This document shows, in pieces, positions 4,250 through 11,953 of a stretch of 23,789 bases of DNA. Source of the DNA: a virus; the IMG/VR virus record IMGVR_UViG_3300042298_001776, positions 1 through 23,789 of that record; one strand, given 5' to 3'. How positions within the stretch are numbered: the stretch's first letter is position 1; each line of letters starts with the position of its first letter. Under the pieces are notes generated by a model. That model was not told where the DNA came from and did no database searches. It worked only from the letters and a program-made list of their open reading frames with translations. The translations under genes were made by a program, and so were the position numbers.

Positions 4250-6370
4250 TCAAATCATTGGCCTTTCGTAATAGACTTTTGGCCGGCCAGAAGTTTTGTC
4301 CCGAACTATCGTCAGTCCGAGCTCCGTGGCAGCAGCTTCAAAGTCGCCCGAGGTTATGTTCCTGAATGTCCTGAGAAGATCTCGTTTGCTGACTCGACCC
4401 GCCTCGGTGGCTCGCGTCAGTATTGTTTTGGCTCGCTCCAGATTCTTGTCGATCGTATTCTCGCGGATCAGTCCGCAAGCGATCCTGGCTAGCCAGTTTG
4501 CAAGTTTGATGCCCCAGTTGATGTCCTGAAGCTCGATCGCGACAAAGTCCCATTGGCACTCTGTCGGCGATACCTCTAGTCTAGCAGCTCGATGCACCAA
4601 TGACAACTTCATTGATCGAGCAGCGACTCGGGCCCAGACTGCAGCTCGAGATTCCGACTCCCTAGACATTCGGTCATCGATCTCCAGACCGTGATTGTTC
4701 CATCGGTCCAGCGCGTCAACGCTCATTTTCATTACTTCTGGCACTGGGTACTGCGATCCCAGATTCCCGCCTGGTGCGAACTTGATCCAGCTTGCTACTT
4801 GATCAACCATCTCCTGCGACGGTGTTGAGATCTTTGCGTCCTTTTTTCGAGGTGGACGTTCCTGGACCGGCCAGAACGCAATCCGTCCAAAGAGTCCGTC
4901 CGCAACCTGTTCCATACTGATCGAATCAAACACCGTCGCACCGGCAGCCAGCCCCAGAAGGACTAGATGCGGTTGGTTGACTTTGTTCCTGACTCCATCC
5001 GAGTGAGCTGCACCGCCGTAGTTGCCGGCCGATTTCGAGTACAGCTTCAGCAAATGCGTTCCGATGTTCTTGATGTGCTGGTTGCCCTTCTTGTCCAACA
5101 CCGCTTGCAGAATCTTTCCGAACTCGTCGCAGACCCAGACCCCGCATGGATTGAGCGATACTGCTTTCATCAGGCCGTTACCTGATTGGACATCTGGTGG
5201 CAATTGATGCGATCCGCTGGGGTCCGCAGCGTCGAGGATCTTGGTGATTGTCGTTTCGCAAGCTTCCTTGCCGGATCCAGTAGTCGCCAAAATCAGGTTG
5301 TAATCGTTTGTCCGCATGTCCGTATGGCTCCGGATCCGCCGGCCAAAGATCGTCTCGCAGATCGACATTGCCACAGCGAGCCCCATGACGTGGCTCGGTC
5401 GGAACGCTGTCTCGATGTAAAAGTCGAATACCTGACGAATCAAACCGGACGGAGGAACCATCGCACCACAGAAATCCTCGTCGTTGTCGTTGTCCTCGTC
5501 CGCTTGCTCCTGAGCTGCAGAACCCCACTTCTGGTTTACTATTCCGCTGATGTTTACGTCGGAGTAAACCTGCACCGTATTCTGCTTGTCCTGGCGAGGT
5601 GTGCCCGACTTGCTGGCGGATCCAACTACCTGAACAATCTCGTCATCTGGAAGCGGTGACGGCAGCGAATCGTTCCACTTGGCAACGAGCTCCAGCACAT
5701 CGCTGATCGCCAAACGCTCGCCATCGTCACCCAGGAGTGCGATCAAGTGTCCAGCCAACCTGAATGCTGCGTTGTTCCTGCCACCTTCTGCCGGCCGTTC
5801 GCAATGCTCGACGTACTGTTCAGCACGCTTCTTGAGATCGCTGTTGCGTGTTTGAAGCGACAGAGCCACATAGTCGACCGTCTTTTTTGCGTCTGCTTTA
5901 AGGTGCTTTTCGCAGATCCAGTCGACCGCTTCCTGGCCATCCCCGATTTTATCGAAGGACTTGATTTGCTCCCCAGTCACCGCGAACCATCGGTTCTTGT
6001 CGTAGCACTCGACGCCTACGTTGTGATTTGCACATCTGGCCCATTCTGGCTTGCGAGCTCGAGTCCAGAACTTGATTCCGGTTCCGCTCGGAGATATTTC
6101 GGCGTAGGACACGCCAGCCATCTTGGCGATGATCTCAACCGCGATCTCGTTGTATTTCCCGTTCTCGTCGATGCAATCATCGATGTCGATGCCACACAGA
6201 CCGTCGGAACCAGTGAACACAAATCCAATTCGCTCAAAATCCTGCACATCTTCAAACGGCAGCTGCTGGCTCGAGTCAGTCCACCTGCAATTGGGTAGCT
6301 TGTTTCCGCTCTCGAGTCTCCAGGTGATCCATTGCGGCCGAGATGTCAAATCCTTTGGTATGCAACTCAT
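4250..6370 (-). CDS. Primase-polymerase / DUF3987-type helicase
   Basis: A 706-residue replication protein. The N-terminal part resembles bifunctional DNA primase/polymerase domains: GIDIDDC at about 60-66 supplies the metal-binding acids, SPSGTGIKFW at 93-102 the conserved SxxGxH-like loop, and CYDKNRWFAVTG at 122-133 the last motif. The C-terminal half (from about 300) has a Walker A TTGSGKE (363-369) and a Walker B-like VWVCDEFG, as in DUF3987 or D5-like phage helicases. It would prime and unwind at the phage origin. ATG at 6370 is preceded by GAGG 10 bases upstream; a TTG at 6376, directly after the HNH stop, has better spacing and is possible. The region between the two domains is acidic (QADEDNDNDED). 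The candidate origin follows its stop. Confidence 0.85.
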   Translation of the reverse strand: MSCIPKDLTSRPQWITWRLESGNKLPNCRWTDSSQQLPFEDVQDFERIGFVFTGSDGLCGIDIDDCIDENGKYNEIAVEIIAKMAGVSYAEISPSGTGIKFWTRARKPEWARCANHNVGVECYDKNRWFAVTGEQIKSFDKIGDGQEAVDWICEKHLKADAKKTVDYVALSLQTRNSDLKKRAEQYVEHCERPAEGGRNNAAFRLAGHLIALLGDDGERLAISDVLELVAKWNDSLPSPLPDDEIVQVVGSASKSGTPRQDKQNTVQVYSDVNISGIVNQKWGSAAQEQADEDNDNDEDFCGAMVPPSGLIRQVFDFYIETAFRPSHVMGLAVAMSICETIFGRRIRSHTDMRTNDYNLILATTGSGKEACETTITKILDAADPSGSHQLPPDVQSGNGLMKAVSLNPCGVWVCDEFGKILQAVLDKKGNQHIKNIGTHLLKLYSKSAGNYGGAAHSDGVRNKVNQPHLVLLGLAAGATVFDSISMEQVADGLFGRIAFWPVQERPPRKKDAKISTPSQEMVDQVASWIKFAPGGNLGSQYPVPEVMKMSVDALDRWNNHGLEIDDRMSRESESRAAVWARVAARSMKLSLVHRAARLEVSPTECQWDFVAIELQDINWGIKLANWLARIACGLIRENTIDKNLERAKTILTRATEAGRVSKRDLLRTFRNITSGDFEAAATELGLTIVRDKTSGRPKVYYERPMI

Positions 6371-6376
6371 TATCAA

Positions 6377-6934
6377 CTAACCTCTTTTTAAGCTGCTTTC
6401 TGCATGAAATAATCCATGACATTTGCTGCACAAACAAACAATATCATTAGATTCTTCTGCACCAAGATTGTCGTAGGTTCTGTGATGAACCTCCAAATCT
6501 TTTCCGCTACTGCACACTGCACATTTTTCTTTGAACCTATAAAGACAATGTCGCCGTTCCGATTGCCAATGATCAGTTTTTAAGTAAATCTCATACGGCA
6601 ATGACTTATACAGCGTAGCTATAAAACGCTCTCTTTGAAAACCTTTCCAATTGTTTATATGGTCGTAAAACCCTTGTTCTCTTCCGCAATCACGGCATAC
6701 ATTTTCTACTATGACTTCAAATGCTTTCCCACAGTCGCCGCATCGAAACTCGTTCTTTTCTTTAAAAGAAGATGTGTATTGTGCAATATGCTCATCAAAA
6801 AACAACGCATCCATTAACACGAGAGAAATGCTTTCAGTACAATCAGATTTATTTTCTATTGATGCTTTGAGTATCCTTTTCAAATTCTCTTTTAGTAATC
6901 TGTAATCACTACGCGAAATACTTCTGTAGCTCAA
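6377..6934 (-). CDS. HNH endonuclease with zinc-binding cysteines
   Basis: A 185-residue protein with two zinc sites. The middle carries CGDCGKAF and CRDCGRE; the C-terminus is an HNH nuclease domain: CAVCSSGKDLEVHHRTYDNL followed by NDIVCLCSKCHGLFH, in which the HH pair, the Asn and the last His would form the metal finger and CxxC pairs bind structural zinc. The start is TTG at 6934 with GAGG 7 bases upstream, overlapping the helicase stop. The DNA is visibly more A/T-rich than the genes on both sides, which suggests a later insertion, as with free-standing homing endonucleases. Equally it may be a phage HNH nuclease acting in replication or packaging. Confidence 0.8.
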   Translation of the reverse strand: MSYRSISRSDYRLLKENLKRILKASIENKSDCTESISLVLMDALFFDEHIAQYTSSFKEKNEFRCGDCGKAFEVIVENVCRDCGREQGFYDHINNWKGFQRERFIATLYKSLPYEIYLKTDHWQSERRHCLYRFKEKCAVCSSGKDLEVHHRTYDNLGAEESNDIVCLCSKCHGLFHAESSLKRG

Positions 6935-8577
6935 AATGGCACCTCATCATTCGATTGGTTTTCGTATTCTTCCACAGTCAATCCGACTGGCAACTCGTCA
7001 ATTTCTCGATCCAGCACCTTCCAGAATCGGCCTTCACGCCTGGCAGTCACTGTCCTGGGGATCGCGACCCATTGCCGATTAAACAGGTCGATCGCTTCGT
7101 CGATACCTGCTGGACACTCGACCGACGAATGAATCGACCACCAATCCTCCGCCTTGCGACGTGCAAACCCACCATGCTCAATGCAAACCCACTCGCTGAG
7201 CCCAAACGGCATGTTGGCTTCCTCGAGCGTGTAGGTGACTCGGAGGCTAGGGACCTTGCCATCCTTTTCATGCCTGCTGTAGGTCGCACCAGCAACCGTA
7301 AATGTCTCCGGCTCGGTCAGCGACAGGATCTCCGCTTCGGTGTCTGCCTTTTGATCGTGGTTTGGTGCTCGCTCGAGAAACTCGAATCCGCATTCGCACA
7401 ACCGATCCTTCTTGGAAATGAACGATTCGCAGTTTGGACAAATCTTGTCCGTCTCAGCGGATCCGCCACCCTTGCGATTCCTCGGCCGGCCGTAGTCGAT
7501 CGCGTCAATGGGTCCGTGTCGCTCAATGTTGGAACCAAAATCGAGCACCAGGCAATCACTCTTTGATGGATGCGTTCTCAGTCCTCGGCCGACGATCTGA
7601 GCAAACAACCCTGGTGATGCGGTCGCTCTCAGGATGCAGATCGCGTCAACGCACTGAGCGTCAAACCCAGTCGTCAAAACGTCGACATTGACCAGCCAGC
7701 GAATCTTCATTGCCCGAAAGTCGTTCAGGATCGCAGCTCTCTCGAGCGGCAGCGTGTCGCCCTCGACCATTGCGACCGTCTCACCCGTCATGGTTTCGAT
7801 CGCATTAACCACGCTCAGAGCGTGTTTAACTGTCGTACAAAACACCATGATCGAATGCCGATCGGATGTCTTTGCAACCATTTCCTGGACTGCCTCGGTC
7901 ACCTGAGCACCACCGAACAGCGTCTCGAGTTCCTTTGCCACAAACTCGCCATAGCGAACATGCAAACCCGACGTATCGAAAACCGTCTCGTTTGGCTTGT
8001 TTGTGACGGAGCATAGAAAGCCTTCCTCAATCAAACGCTTGACCGAAGCCTCGTAGCAGATCTTGTGGAACACACCGTCAGGACGGCACAGGGATCCCTC
8101 TCCAGTCCGGAACGGTGTCGCTGTCAATCCGACGACTCGCACATCAGGGTTAATCGTTCGCATGTCCGATAGGAACGTCGAGTACATCCCTTCGCCATCG
8201 GTTGGAACCAAATGCACCTCGTCGATAATAACCAGGTGCCTTCGATCAAATTGACACGCCTTCGAGTAAACCGACTGAATACCACAAAGGACTACATCCA
8301 TCTCCGTCGAGAAACGTCTCAACCCTGCCGAGTATTCGCCGATCGGAATATCCACCAACGCGCGTACCTTTTCAGCGTTCTGCTGGATCAGTTCCTTGCG
8401 GTGCTGCAGGATCAGCACTCGACCGGAATAGTCCTTGACGGCTCGCCGCACGAGCTCGGCGATCACTAGACTCTTTCCGGATCCCGTCGGCAAACAGATC
8501 ACCGGATTGCCGGCCTGGTTACATAGGAACTCGTAGGCCGCGTCGACCGCTTCTTTTTGATACCATCGCAGATCCAT
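6931..8577 (-). CDS. DEAD/DEAH-box superfamily 2 helicase
   Basis: A 548-residue SF2 helicase. RWYQKEA at 4-10 is a Q-motif, PTGSGKS at 30-36 the Walker A, DEVH at 119-122 the Walker B, TATPFR at 152-157 motif III, and QIVGRGLRTHPSK in the second RecA domain motif VI. After the helicase core comes a zinc ribbon (CPNCESFISKKDRLCECGF, about residues 385-405) and a roughly 130-residue C-terminal domain I do not recognise. It resembles the RadD/YejH-type helicases found in many phages. It would act in replication or recombination. ATG at 8577 follows a small GTGCC/GGCAC hairpin at 8588-8602 and has only a weak ribosome binding site; the stop overlaps the HNH start. Confidence 0.9.
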   Translation of the reverse strand: MDLRWYQKEAVDAAYEFLCNQAGNPVICLPTGSGKSLVIAELVRRAVKDYSGRVLILQHRKELIQQNAEKVRALVDIPIGEYSAGLRRFSTEMDVVLCGIQSVYSKACQFDRRHLVIIDEVHLVPTDGEGMYSTFLSDMRTINPDVRVVGLTATPFRTGEGSLCRPDGVFHKICYEASVKRLIEEGFLCSVTNKPNETVFDTSGLHVRYGEFVAKELETLFGGAQVTEAVQEMVAKTSDRHSIMVFCTTVKHALSVVNAIETMTGETVAMVEGDTLPLERAAILNDFRAMKIRWLVNVDVLTTGFDAQCVDAICILRATASPGLFAQIVGRGLRTHPSKSDCLVLDFGSNIERHGPIDAIDYGRPRNRKGGGSAETDKICPNCESFISKKDRLCECGFEFLERAPNHDQKADTEAEILSLTEPETFTVAGATYSRHEKDGKVPSLRVTYTLEEANMPFGLSEWVCIEHGGFARRKAEDWWSIHSSVECPAGIDEAIDLFNRQWVAIPRTVTARREGRFWKVLDREIDELPVGLTVEEYENQSNDEVPF

Positions 8578-8612
8578 TGGCGTCCGTGCCTAAAAGGCAC
8601 CTCCTTGAGTTT

Positions 8613-9485
8613 TTATTTACTTGCGGTAGCTGACAACTCACCGAACTTTCGCATCGCTTCAACATACTCAGGATGCTGCAACGCCGAATCTGACTCGCGG
8701 ATTAGCTTTCGGCTTTCACCTAACACCATTGAATTGAATGCGGAAAACATCAAATTCATATATCGATTCGGCTCCATCTTGCGATCTGCCATAACCTGTT
8801 CGCGAAATACATTCGCAGGATGATTAGACAGTTCGTCTTGCTCTTTTGCCAAAACTTTCATAAACGTGTCGGCATCTTCCACAGAACGATGCGAAGCGAT
8901 GTAGTAAAATGCAATCGTTACTGAAGGCGGGTAAACTTTTTTCAATGCGGTTGAATTGGCAACACGCGCGACGCACTTAAAAAACAAGTCCGGCATCTGC
9001 TGACAAATAGACAAACACGCTGCATCCGTAATCGAACTCGCTCCATCACATCGCAAAGACTTAAATCCGCAATACCGACGTAACGCACGAATGGAACCTG
9101 CCATTGCGGTCGTATTGCTGTATCCATGTTTCTTCAAATACAAAGACAAATTTCGCATTTTTCCTTTGTCTTGATTTGGATCGTCTATCAATTCCTTTGG
9201 GCAATTTCTCAACACAAATGTCCAAAATCCAACCCCAGATTGCACGCATGCAGTCAATCGAGTTTGGCCGTCAATCAGACGACCATCTTCTGCAAAAGCA
9301 ATCGTGGCAGTTGTGATTGTAAACAGACCTTTTGCCATATCACTTTCATATCTCGATGTTGTCGAATCAGAACGATTTCGATAATTGCTGGTGTTTTTCT
9401 CCAGCATTTCTAACGCTGTATCCGGTGCAATAAATTCAAACGAAAACTGCACCCTCTTGCAGCGATCAAGCAAATCAAGCTTCAT
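8613..9485 (-). CDS. ParB-like nuclease-domain protein
   Basis: A 290-residue protein whose N-terminal third carries the DGRLIDGQTRLTACVQSG stretch (about residues 67-84) typical of phage ParB/Srx-like domains, preceded by the N-terminal region that positions TTATIAF. The rest is mainly helical, with a DADTFMKVLAKEQDEL segment and a basic C-terminus. Such proteins are widespread in phages and can bind or cut DNA, or use CTP; which applies here is not visible. ATG at 9485 is chosen because GGAGG lies 5 bases upstream; a GTG one codon earlier is possible. It lies between the helicase and a tRNA-like element in the early operon. Confidence 0.7.
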   Translation of the reverse strand: MKLDLLDRCKRVQFSFEFIAPDTALEMLEKNTSNYRNRSDSTTSRYESDMAKGLFTITTATIAFAEDGRLIDGQTRLTACVQSGVGFWTFVLRNCPKELIDDPNQDKGKMRNLSLYLKKHGYSNTTAMAGSIRALRRYCGFKSLRCDGASSITDAACLSICQQMPDLFFKCVARVANSTALKKVYPPSVTIAFYYIASHRSVEDADTFMKVLAKEQDELSNHPANVFREQVMADRKMEPNRYMNLMFSAFNSMVLGESRKLIRESDSALQHPEYVEAMRKFGELSATASK

Positions 9486-9526
9486 CACATCCTCCTCCTA
9501 ATAACAAACAATCAACCTCACTAATC

Positions 9527-9570
9527 GATCGGTCAGGATTCGAACCTGTTCATCCCTTATTGATCCGATC
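9527..9570 (-). ncRNA. Miniature tRNA-like fold (acceptor + T-arm)
   Basis: On the minus strand, GATCGG pairs with CCGATC (6 bp) and encloses a T-arm-like hairpin, CAGG-TTCGAAT-CCTG, whose 7-base loop is a canonical T-loop (TTCRANY). The only other element is a 3-bp ATC/GAT hairpin with a 7-base loop. There is no D-arm or full anticodon arm, so it cannot be a normal tRNA; it is either a tRNA remnant or a small structured RNA. It sits in the 109-base gap between the DUF669 and ParB-like genes. Confidence 0.4.
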
Positions 9571-9597
9571 AACGCCATAACTTGGAGGCGAGCAAAC

Positions 9598-10086
9598 CTA
9601 GTTCTGCCAAGGTGCCTTTGCCGGCCCAGCAGCAACGTATTGGCCGTTGTTGTCGGCCGTCACCATCGATGGCGAACTGACCGGACCAGCGGATCGCGGC
9701 TTGTAGCCTTTGATCTCGTTTCGGAGTTCGTCATTCTCTCCACGCTTTTTTACGGCAACCGTAATCCGCATCGTCTTGTTGTGCAGCTCGGACGAATCGG
9801 CCGGTGTCATGACTCCCACAGCGCGACAGATCGCGGAGAGAGTTCCTTCGGCGATCTGAACTGTGGTCTTATTAGCGTTCTTCAGGTTCAAAAACTCAGT
9901 CAATGGCTTGTTCTTAAACTCACCGTTGACGATCTGAAACGTCAGCTTCAAGTAAGAACCGTTACCGTCCTTTGTCGCCATCATCTCTGAGGCGACAATG
10001 CACGCTTCATACTCGCCCGGCGGAAGCGGTTGATACGCCGCTCGTGGCTCAACTGTCCGTGCATCAAATCCTTGTAAATTTCCCAT
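9598..10086 (-). CDS. DUF669 protein, likely ssDNA-binding role
   Basis: A 162-residue protein fitting the DUF669 family: LPPGEYEACIVASEMMATKDGNGSYLKLTFQIV, then PLTEFLNLKNANKTTVQIAEGTLSAICRAVG and a basic KGYKPR segment near the end, followed by a disordered Ser/Pro/Gln-rich tail ending APWQN. DUF669 proteins usually stand next to Sak4/RecT-type recombination genes and are thought to act as single-strand DNA-binding proteins; the acidic or aromatic C-terminal tip of SSB is loosely echoed by PWQN. The start is ATG at 10086 with GAGAGG 9 bases upstream; the frame is open to 10110. It follows the Sak4-like gene by 27 bases. Confidence 0.8.
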   Translation of the reverse strand: MGNLQGFDARTVEPRAAYQPLPPGEYEACIVASEMMATKDGNGSYLKLTFQIVNGEFKNKPLTEFLNLKNANKTTVQIAEGTLSAICRAVGVMTPADSSELHNKTMRITVAVKKRGENDELRNEIKGYKPRSAGPVSSPSMVTADNNGQYVAAGPAKAPWQN

Positions 10087-10113
10087 GTTGAAAAACCTCT
10101 CACAAATCAAAAA

Positions 10114-10980
10114 CTAAAAAGGGGCATTGGCTACGATTGCCTCAACTGCCGCATCACTCTCTACGCTTCGCTTCTTGCTGGATCCATCGACCACGACGCC
10201 AGCAATATTTCCAGCCGGCTTTGCCGTTGCTGGTTCTGTGTTCTTCGTGCTGCCAGTAAACTTGACTGGAGGCATGTATGGCTTGAGAGCCTCATAGGTC
10301 GGCTGCAGCTCGTCCGGAAGACCCAAGCGATTCTTTGCCTCGTAGGCCGCGGACTTAGTTGTCGCCATGTAACGTTCCTTGCCACCGACGGCCACAGCCC
10401 TCTTGGCTCCAAAGCCTTCGTCCTTGGTCAGGGTGCTCGTCCTGTACCGCAGGAAAAACACCTCGTCCATCCATTCCGTGACACAACCACTCCCCTTAAG
10501 GTGCAGCGACGGCCGCCAGTAGTTGTACGAGTCACCTTCTGGATTCGTGAACTTCTCGATCGACTCATGGCAGGTAAACACGATGTGTCGTCCCTGTTGC
10601 CACAGATACCCAAAACCTTCAAACAAATGCTTCCATCGCAACTCTACGGATTGGTAACCCTTGCCAAATCCGATGTCATCGATTGTTTTCTTGCCGGCTT
10701 CCTTTGCCACATCATCAAAGATCAGCTTTTCCAGCCAATCGATTGTGTCGACGACGATCGTCTCGTACTGGCTGTTGGCGAGCTCGATCAAGCAACCCGT
10801 AAACTCCGTGACTGACTTGATAACATCGCTCGAGTCAACATCCAGATCCCCGATGCCGTCCTCCAAATTTAGAAAGATCGGTCTTGGAAACGCAGCTGCG
10901 AGGCTCGACTTTCCAATCCCATTCTCACCGTAAATCAAAACACGCCTGGCTCGAGGAACTCTCCCCTTAGTAATCTTCAT
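10114..10980 (-). CDS. Sak4-like recombination ATPase (AAA_24)
   Basis: A 288-residue RecA-fold ATPase. Walker A is GENGIGKS at about 18-25 after RVLIYG; FLNLEDGIGDLD follows; Walker B is ETIVVDTIDWL; a sensor-like IVFTCHESIEKF is in the middle. This is the layout of phage Sak4-type proteins (AAA_24), which anneal single strands together with a phage SSB. The last 60 residues are low-complexity (Thr, Ala, Pro) and probably disordered. ATG at 10980 has GGAGG 5 bases upstream. Together with the DUF669 protein and RusA it would form the phage recombination system. Confidence 0.85.
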   Translation of the reverse strand: MKITKGRVPRARRVLIYGENGIGKSSLAAAFPRPIFLNLEDGIGDLDVDSSDVIKSVTEFTGCLIELANSQYETIVVDTIDWLEKLIFDDVAKEAGKKTIDDIGFGKGYQSVELRWKHLFEGFGYLWQQGRHIVFTCHESIEKFTNPEGDSYNYWRPSLHLKGSGCVTEWMDEVFFLRYRTSTLTKDEGFGAKRAVAVGGKERYMATTKSAAYEAKNRLGLPDELQPTYEALKPYMPPVKFTGSTKNTEPATAKPAGNIAGVVVDGSSKKRSVESDAAVEAIVANAPF

Positions 10981-10995
10981 CTAACCCTCCAAAAA

Positions 10996-11097
10996 CTAAC
11001 CAACACACCACAACAAACCCATCACCGTCACAAAGACGACAACAACTAACAACACTTCAAATACGGGCCATTCGTCCCAATCAATTTCTTTATCCAT
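10996..11097 (-). CDS. 33-aa single-pass membrane protein
   Basis: A very short gene with a strong ribosome binding site, GGAGGAG, 6 bases before ATG at 11097. It begins MDKEIDWDEWPVFE (acidic, likely outside the membrane) followed by one long hydrophobic segment (VLLVVVVFVTVMGLLW) and ends CVG. It lies between the tRNA-like element and the Sak4-like gene. No family recognised. Its layout suits a small membrane-bound regulator or inhibitor, but nothing proves expression beyond the ribosome binding site. Confidence 0.6.
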   Translation of the reverse strand: MDKEIDWDEWPVFEVLLVVVVFVTVMGLLWCVG

Positions 11098-11112
11098 AAT
11101 CAACTCCTCCAG

Positions 11113-11187
11113 AATCAGCGACGGGATTTGAACCCGCTACTCGGCATCGCCCCCTGCCGTGTGTTTCCTGGATTACACCACGCTGAT
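11113..11187 (-). tRNA. tRNA-like gene with 8-base anticodon loop, no U33
   Basis: On the minus strand the 75 bases fold into a full cloverleaf: acceptor ATCAGCG/CGCTGAT (7 bp), U8-G9, D-arm GTGT/ACAC with a GG in its 10-base loop, anticodon stem CGGCA/TGCCG, variable loop AGTA, T-arm GCGGG-TTCAAAT-CCCGT (one G-T pair), discriminator T. The anticodon loop, however, is 8 bases long (GGGGGCGA) and lacks the universal U33. The isotype therefore cannot be read. No CCA is encoded after the discriminator. It may be a degenerate tRNA, a +1-frameshift-type tRNA or a tRNA mimic. Confidence 0.6.
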
Positions 11188-11203
11188 TTCCATTTCCGCT
11201 CTA

Positions 11204-11374
11204 TCACAAGGATTTAATGAGCGGAAACCTTTTATAGACATCCTTCTCGCATCGAACCGATCGCTCCTTATTCAATGCTCTTAACACCACCACCAACGCT
11301 GTCTCTGTTGCGGTAAGGTGCACTCTCGATGTCGCAATCGACTCCGCAAGCTCCATTGCTTCTTTCTCGCTCAT
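11204..11374 (-). CDS. Hypothetical 56-aa protein
   Basis: A short gene with a near-perfect ribosome binding site (AGGAGGT, 5 bases before ATG at 11374) and a 4-base ATGA overlap with the upstream gene. The protein (MSEKEAMELAESIATSRVHL...) is probably helical: an acidic first helix, a TATETALVVVLRALNKE helix and a basic end. No family recognised. The stop lies 17 bases before the tRNA-like element. Confidence 0.65.
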   Translation of the reverse strand: MSEKEAMELAESIATSRVHLTATETALVVVLRALNKERSVRCEKDVYKRFPLIKSL

Positions 11375-11790
11375 CGCTTACCTCCTAAGCAAAACAAAAA
11401 CCGCACAAACTCACACAGCACTTGCCATCTGTTCTCACGATCGCGTCGATTCATCGCGGCAGCGATCACGTAGATCCGCTCAGGATGCAGACGAAACGCT
11501 TGCACCTCGGTGACCAGCCAGTACACCTGGTCGCATGTTTCGTGATTCCAGATCCAATACAGTCCGCAACGCATCCACGCGGGACGGACGTTGAGCAGAT
11601 TGAGCTTGAGGAACTCAGCCTCCAGCCAGTAGAAATCGATGTGATCAAGCGAGATCGATCCCTTGCCACCGCAGTAGCAACAATCGTCGGCCAGTTGCCC
11701 GCGACGCTCGCACCACTCGCAATCGATCGACTCGATCACGTCATCAATGAAGCGTTCGATGCAGCGATCAATTGCAGCTTCAGTTGTCAT
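11371..11790 (-). CDS. Hypothetical zinc-finger protein, 139 aa
   Basis: ATG at 11790 lies within the end of the csrA-like gene, the reading frames overlapping by 11 bases, so translation is probably coupled. The N-terminal half contains C24xxC27 and C37xxC40 with CYCGGKG, a DnaJ-like zinc finger arrangement. The rest is rich in Trp, Tyr and Leu, for example RCGLYWIWNHETCDQVYWLV, and ends with a hydrophobic VRFLFCLGGKR. It is probably a soluble, zinc-binding, small phage early protein; its partner or substrate is unknown. Confidence 0.65.
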   Translation of the reverse strand: MTTEAAIDRCIERFIDDVIESIDCEWCERRGQLADDCCYCGGKGSISLDHIDFYWLEAEFLKLNLLNVRPAWMRCGLYWIWNHETCDQVYWLVTEVQAFRLHPERIYVIAAAMNRRDRENRWQVLCEFVRFLFCLGGKR

Positions 11791-11953
11791 CAGTCGATTC
11801 CTTTCGATCTAACAGTTCGCCACGCACAATGCTGACATTTTCCGGAGCATCAATCGCCAAACTGATTTGGTTGACGCCGCAGCGGTTGACGACGATGCGG
11901 ATGTTTCCGCCGATCACGATGCACTCGTCTTTCTTCCTGCCTAGAACTAACAT
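11780..11953 (-). CDS. csrA: CsrA-family translational regulator
   Basis: A 57-residue protein starting MLVLGRKKDECIVIGGNIRI, followed by NQISLAIDAPENVSIVRGEL. This matches CsrA nearly position for position: the MLVLxRK start of the first strand, xESIxIG-type turn, the VxLxIxAP strand and the V-S-V-x-R-x-E end that supplies the essential RNA-binding Arg (here R44). CsrA dimers bind GGA motifs in mRNA leaders and block or promote translation. The start is ATG at 11953 with GGAG 7 bases upstream. The last bases overlap the next gene and the first 104 bases overlap, out of frame, the end of the excisionase-like gene. A phage CsrA could retune host mRNA use or the timing of its own genes. Confidence 0.9.
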   Translation of the reverse strand: MLVLGRKKDECIVIGGNIRIVVNRCGVNQISLAIDAPENVSIVRGELLDRKESTDDN

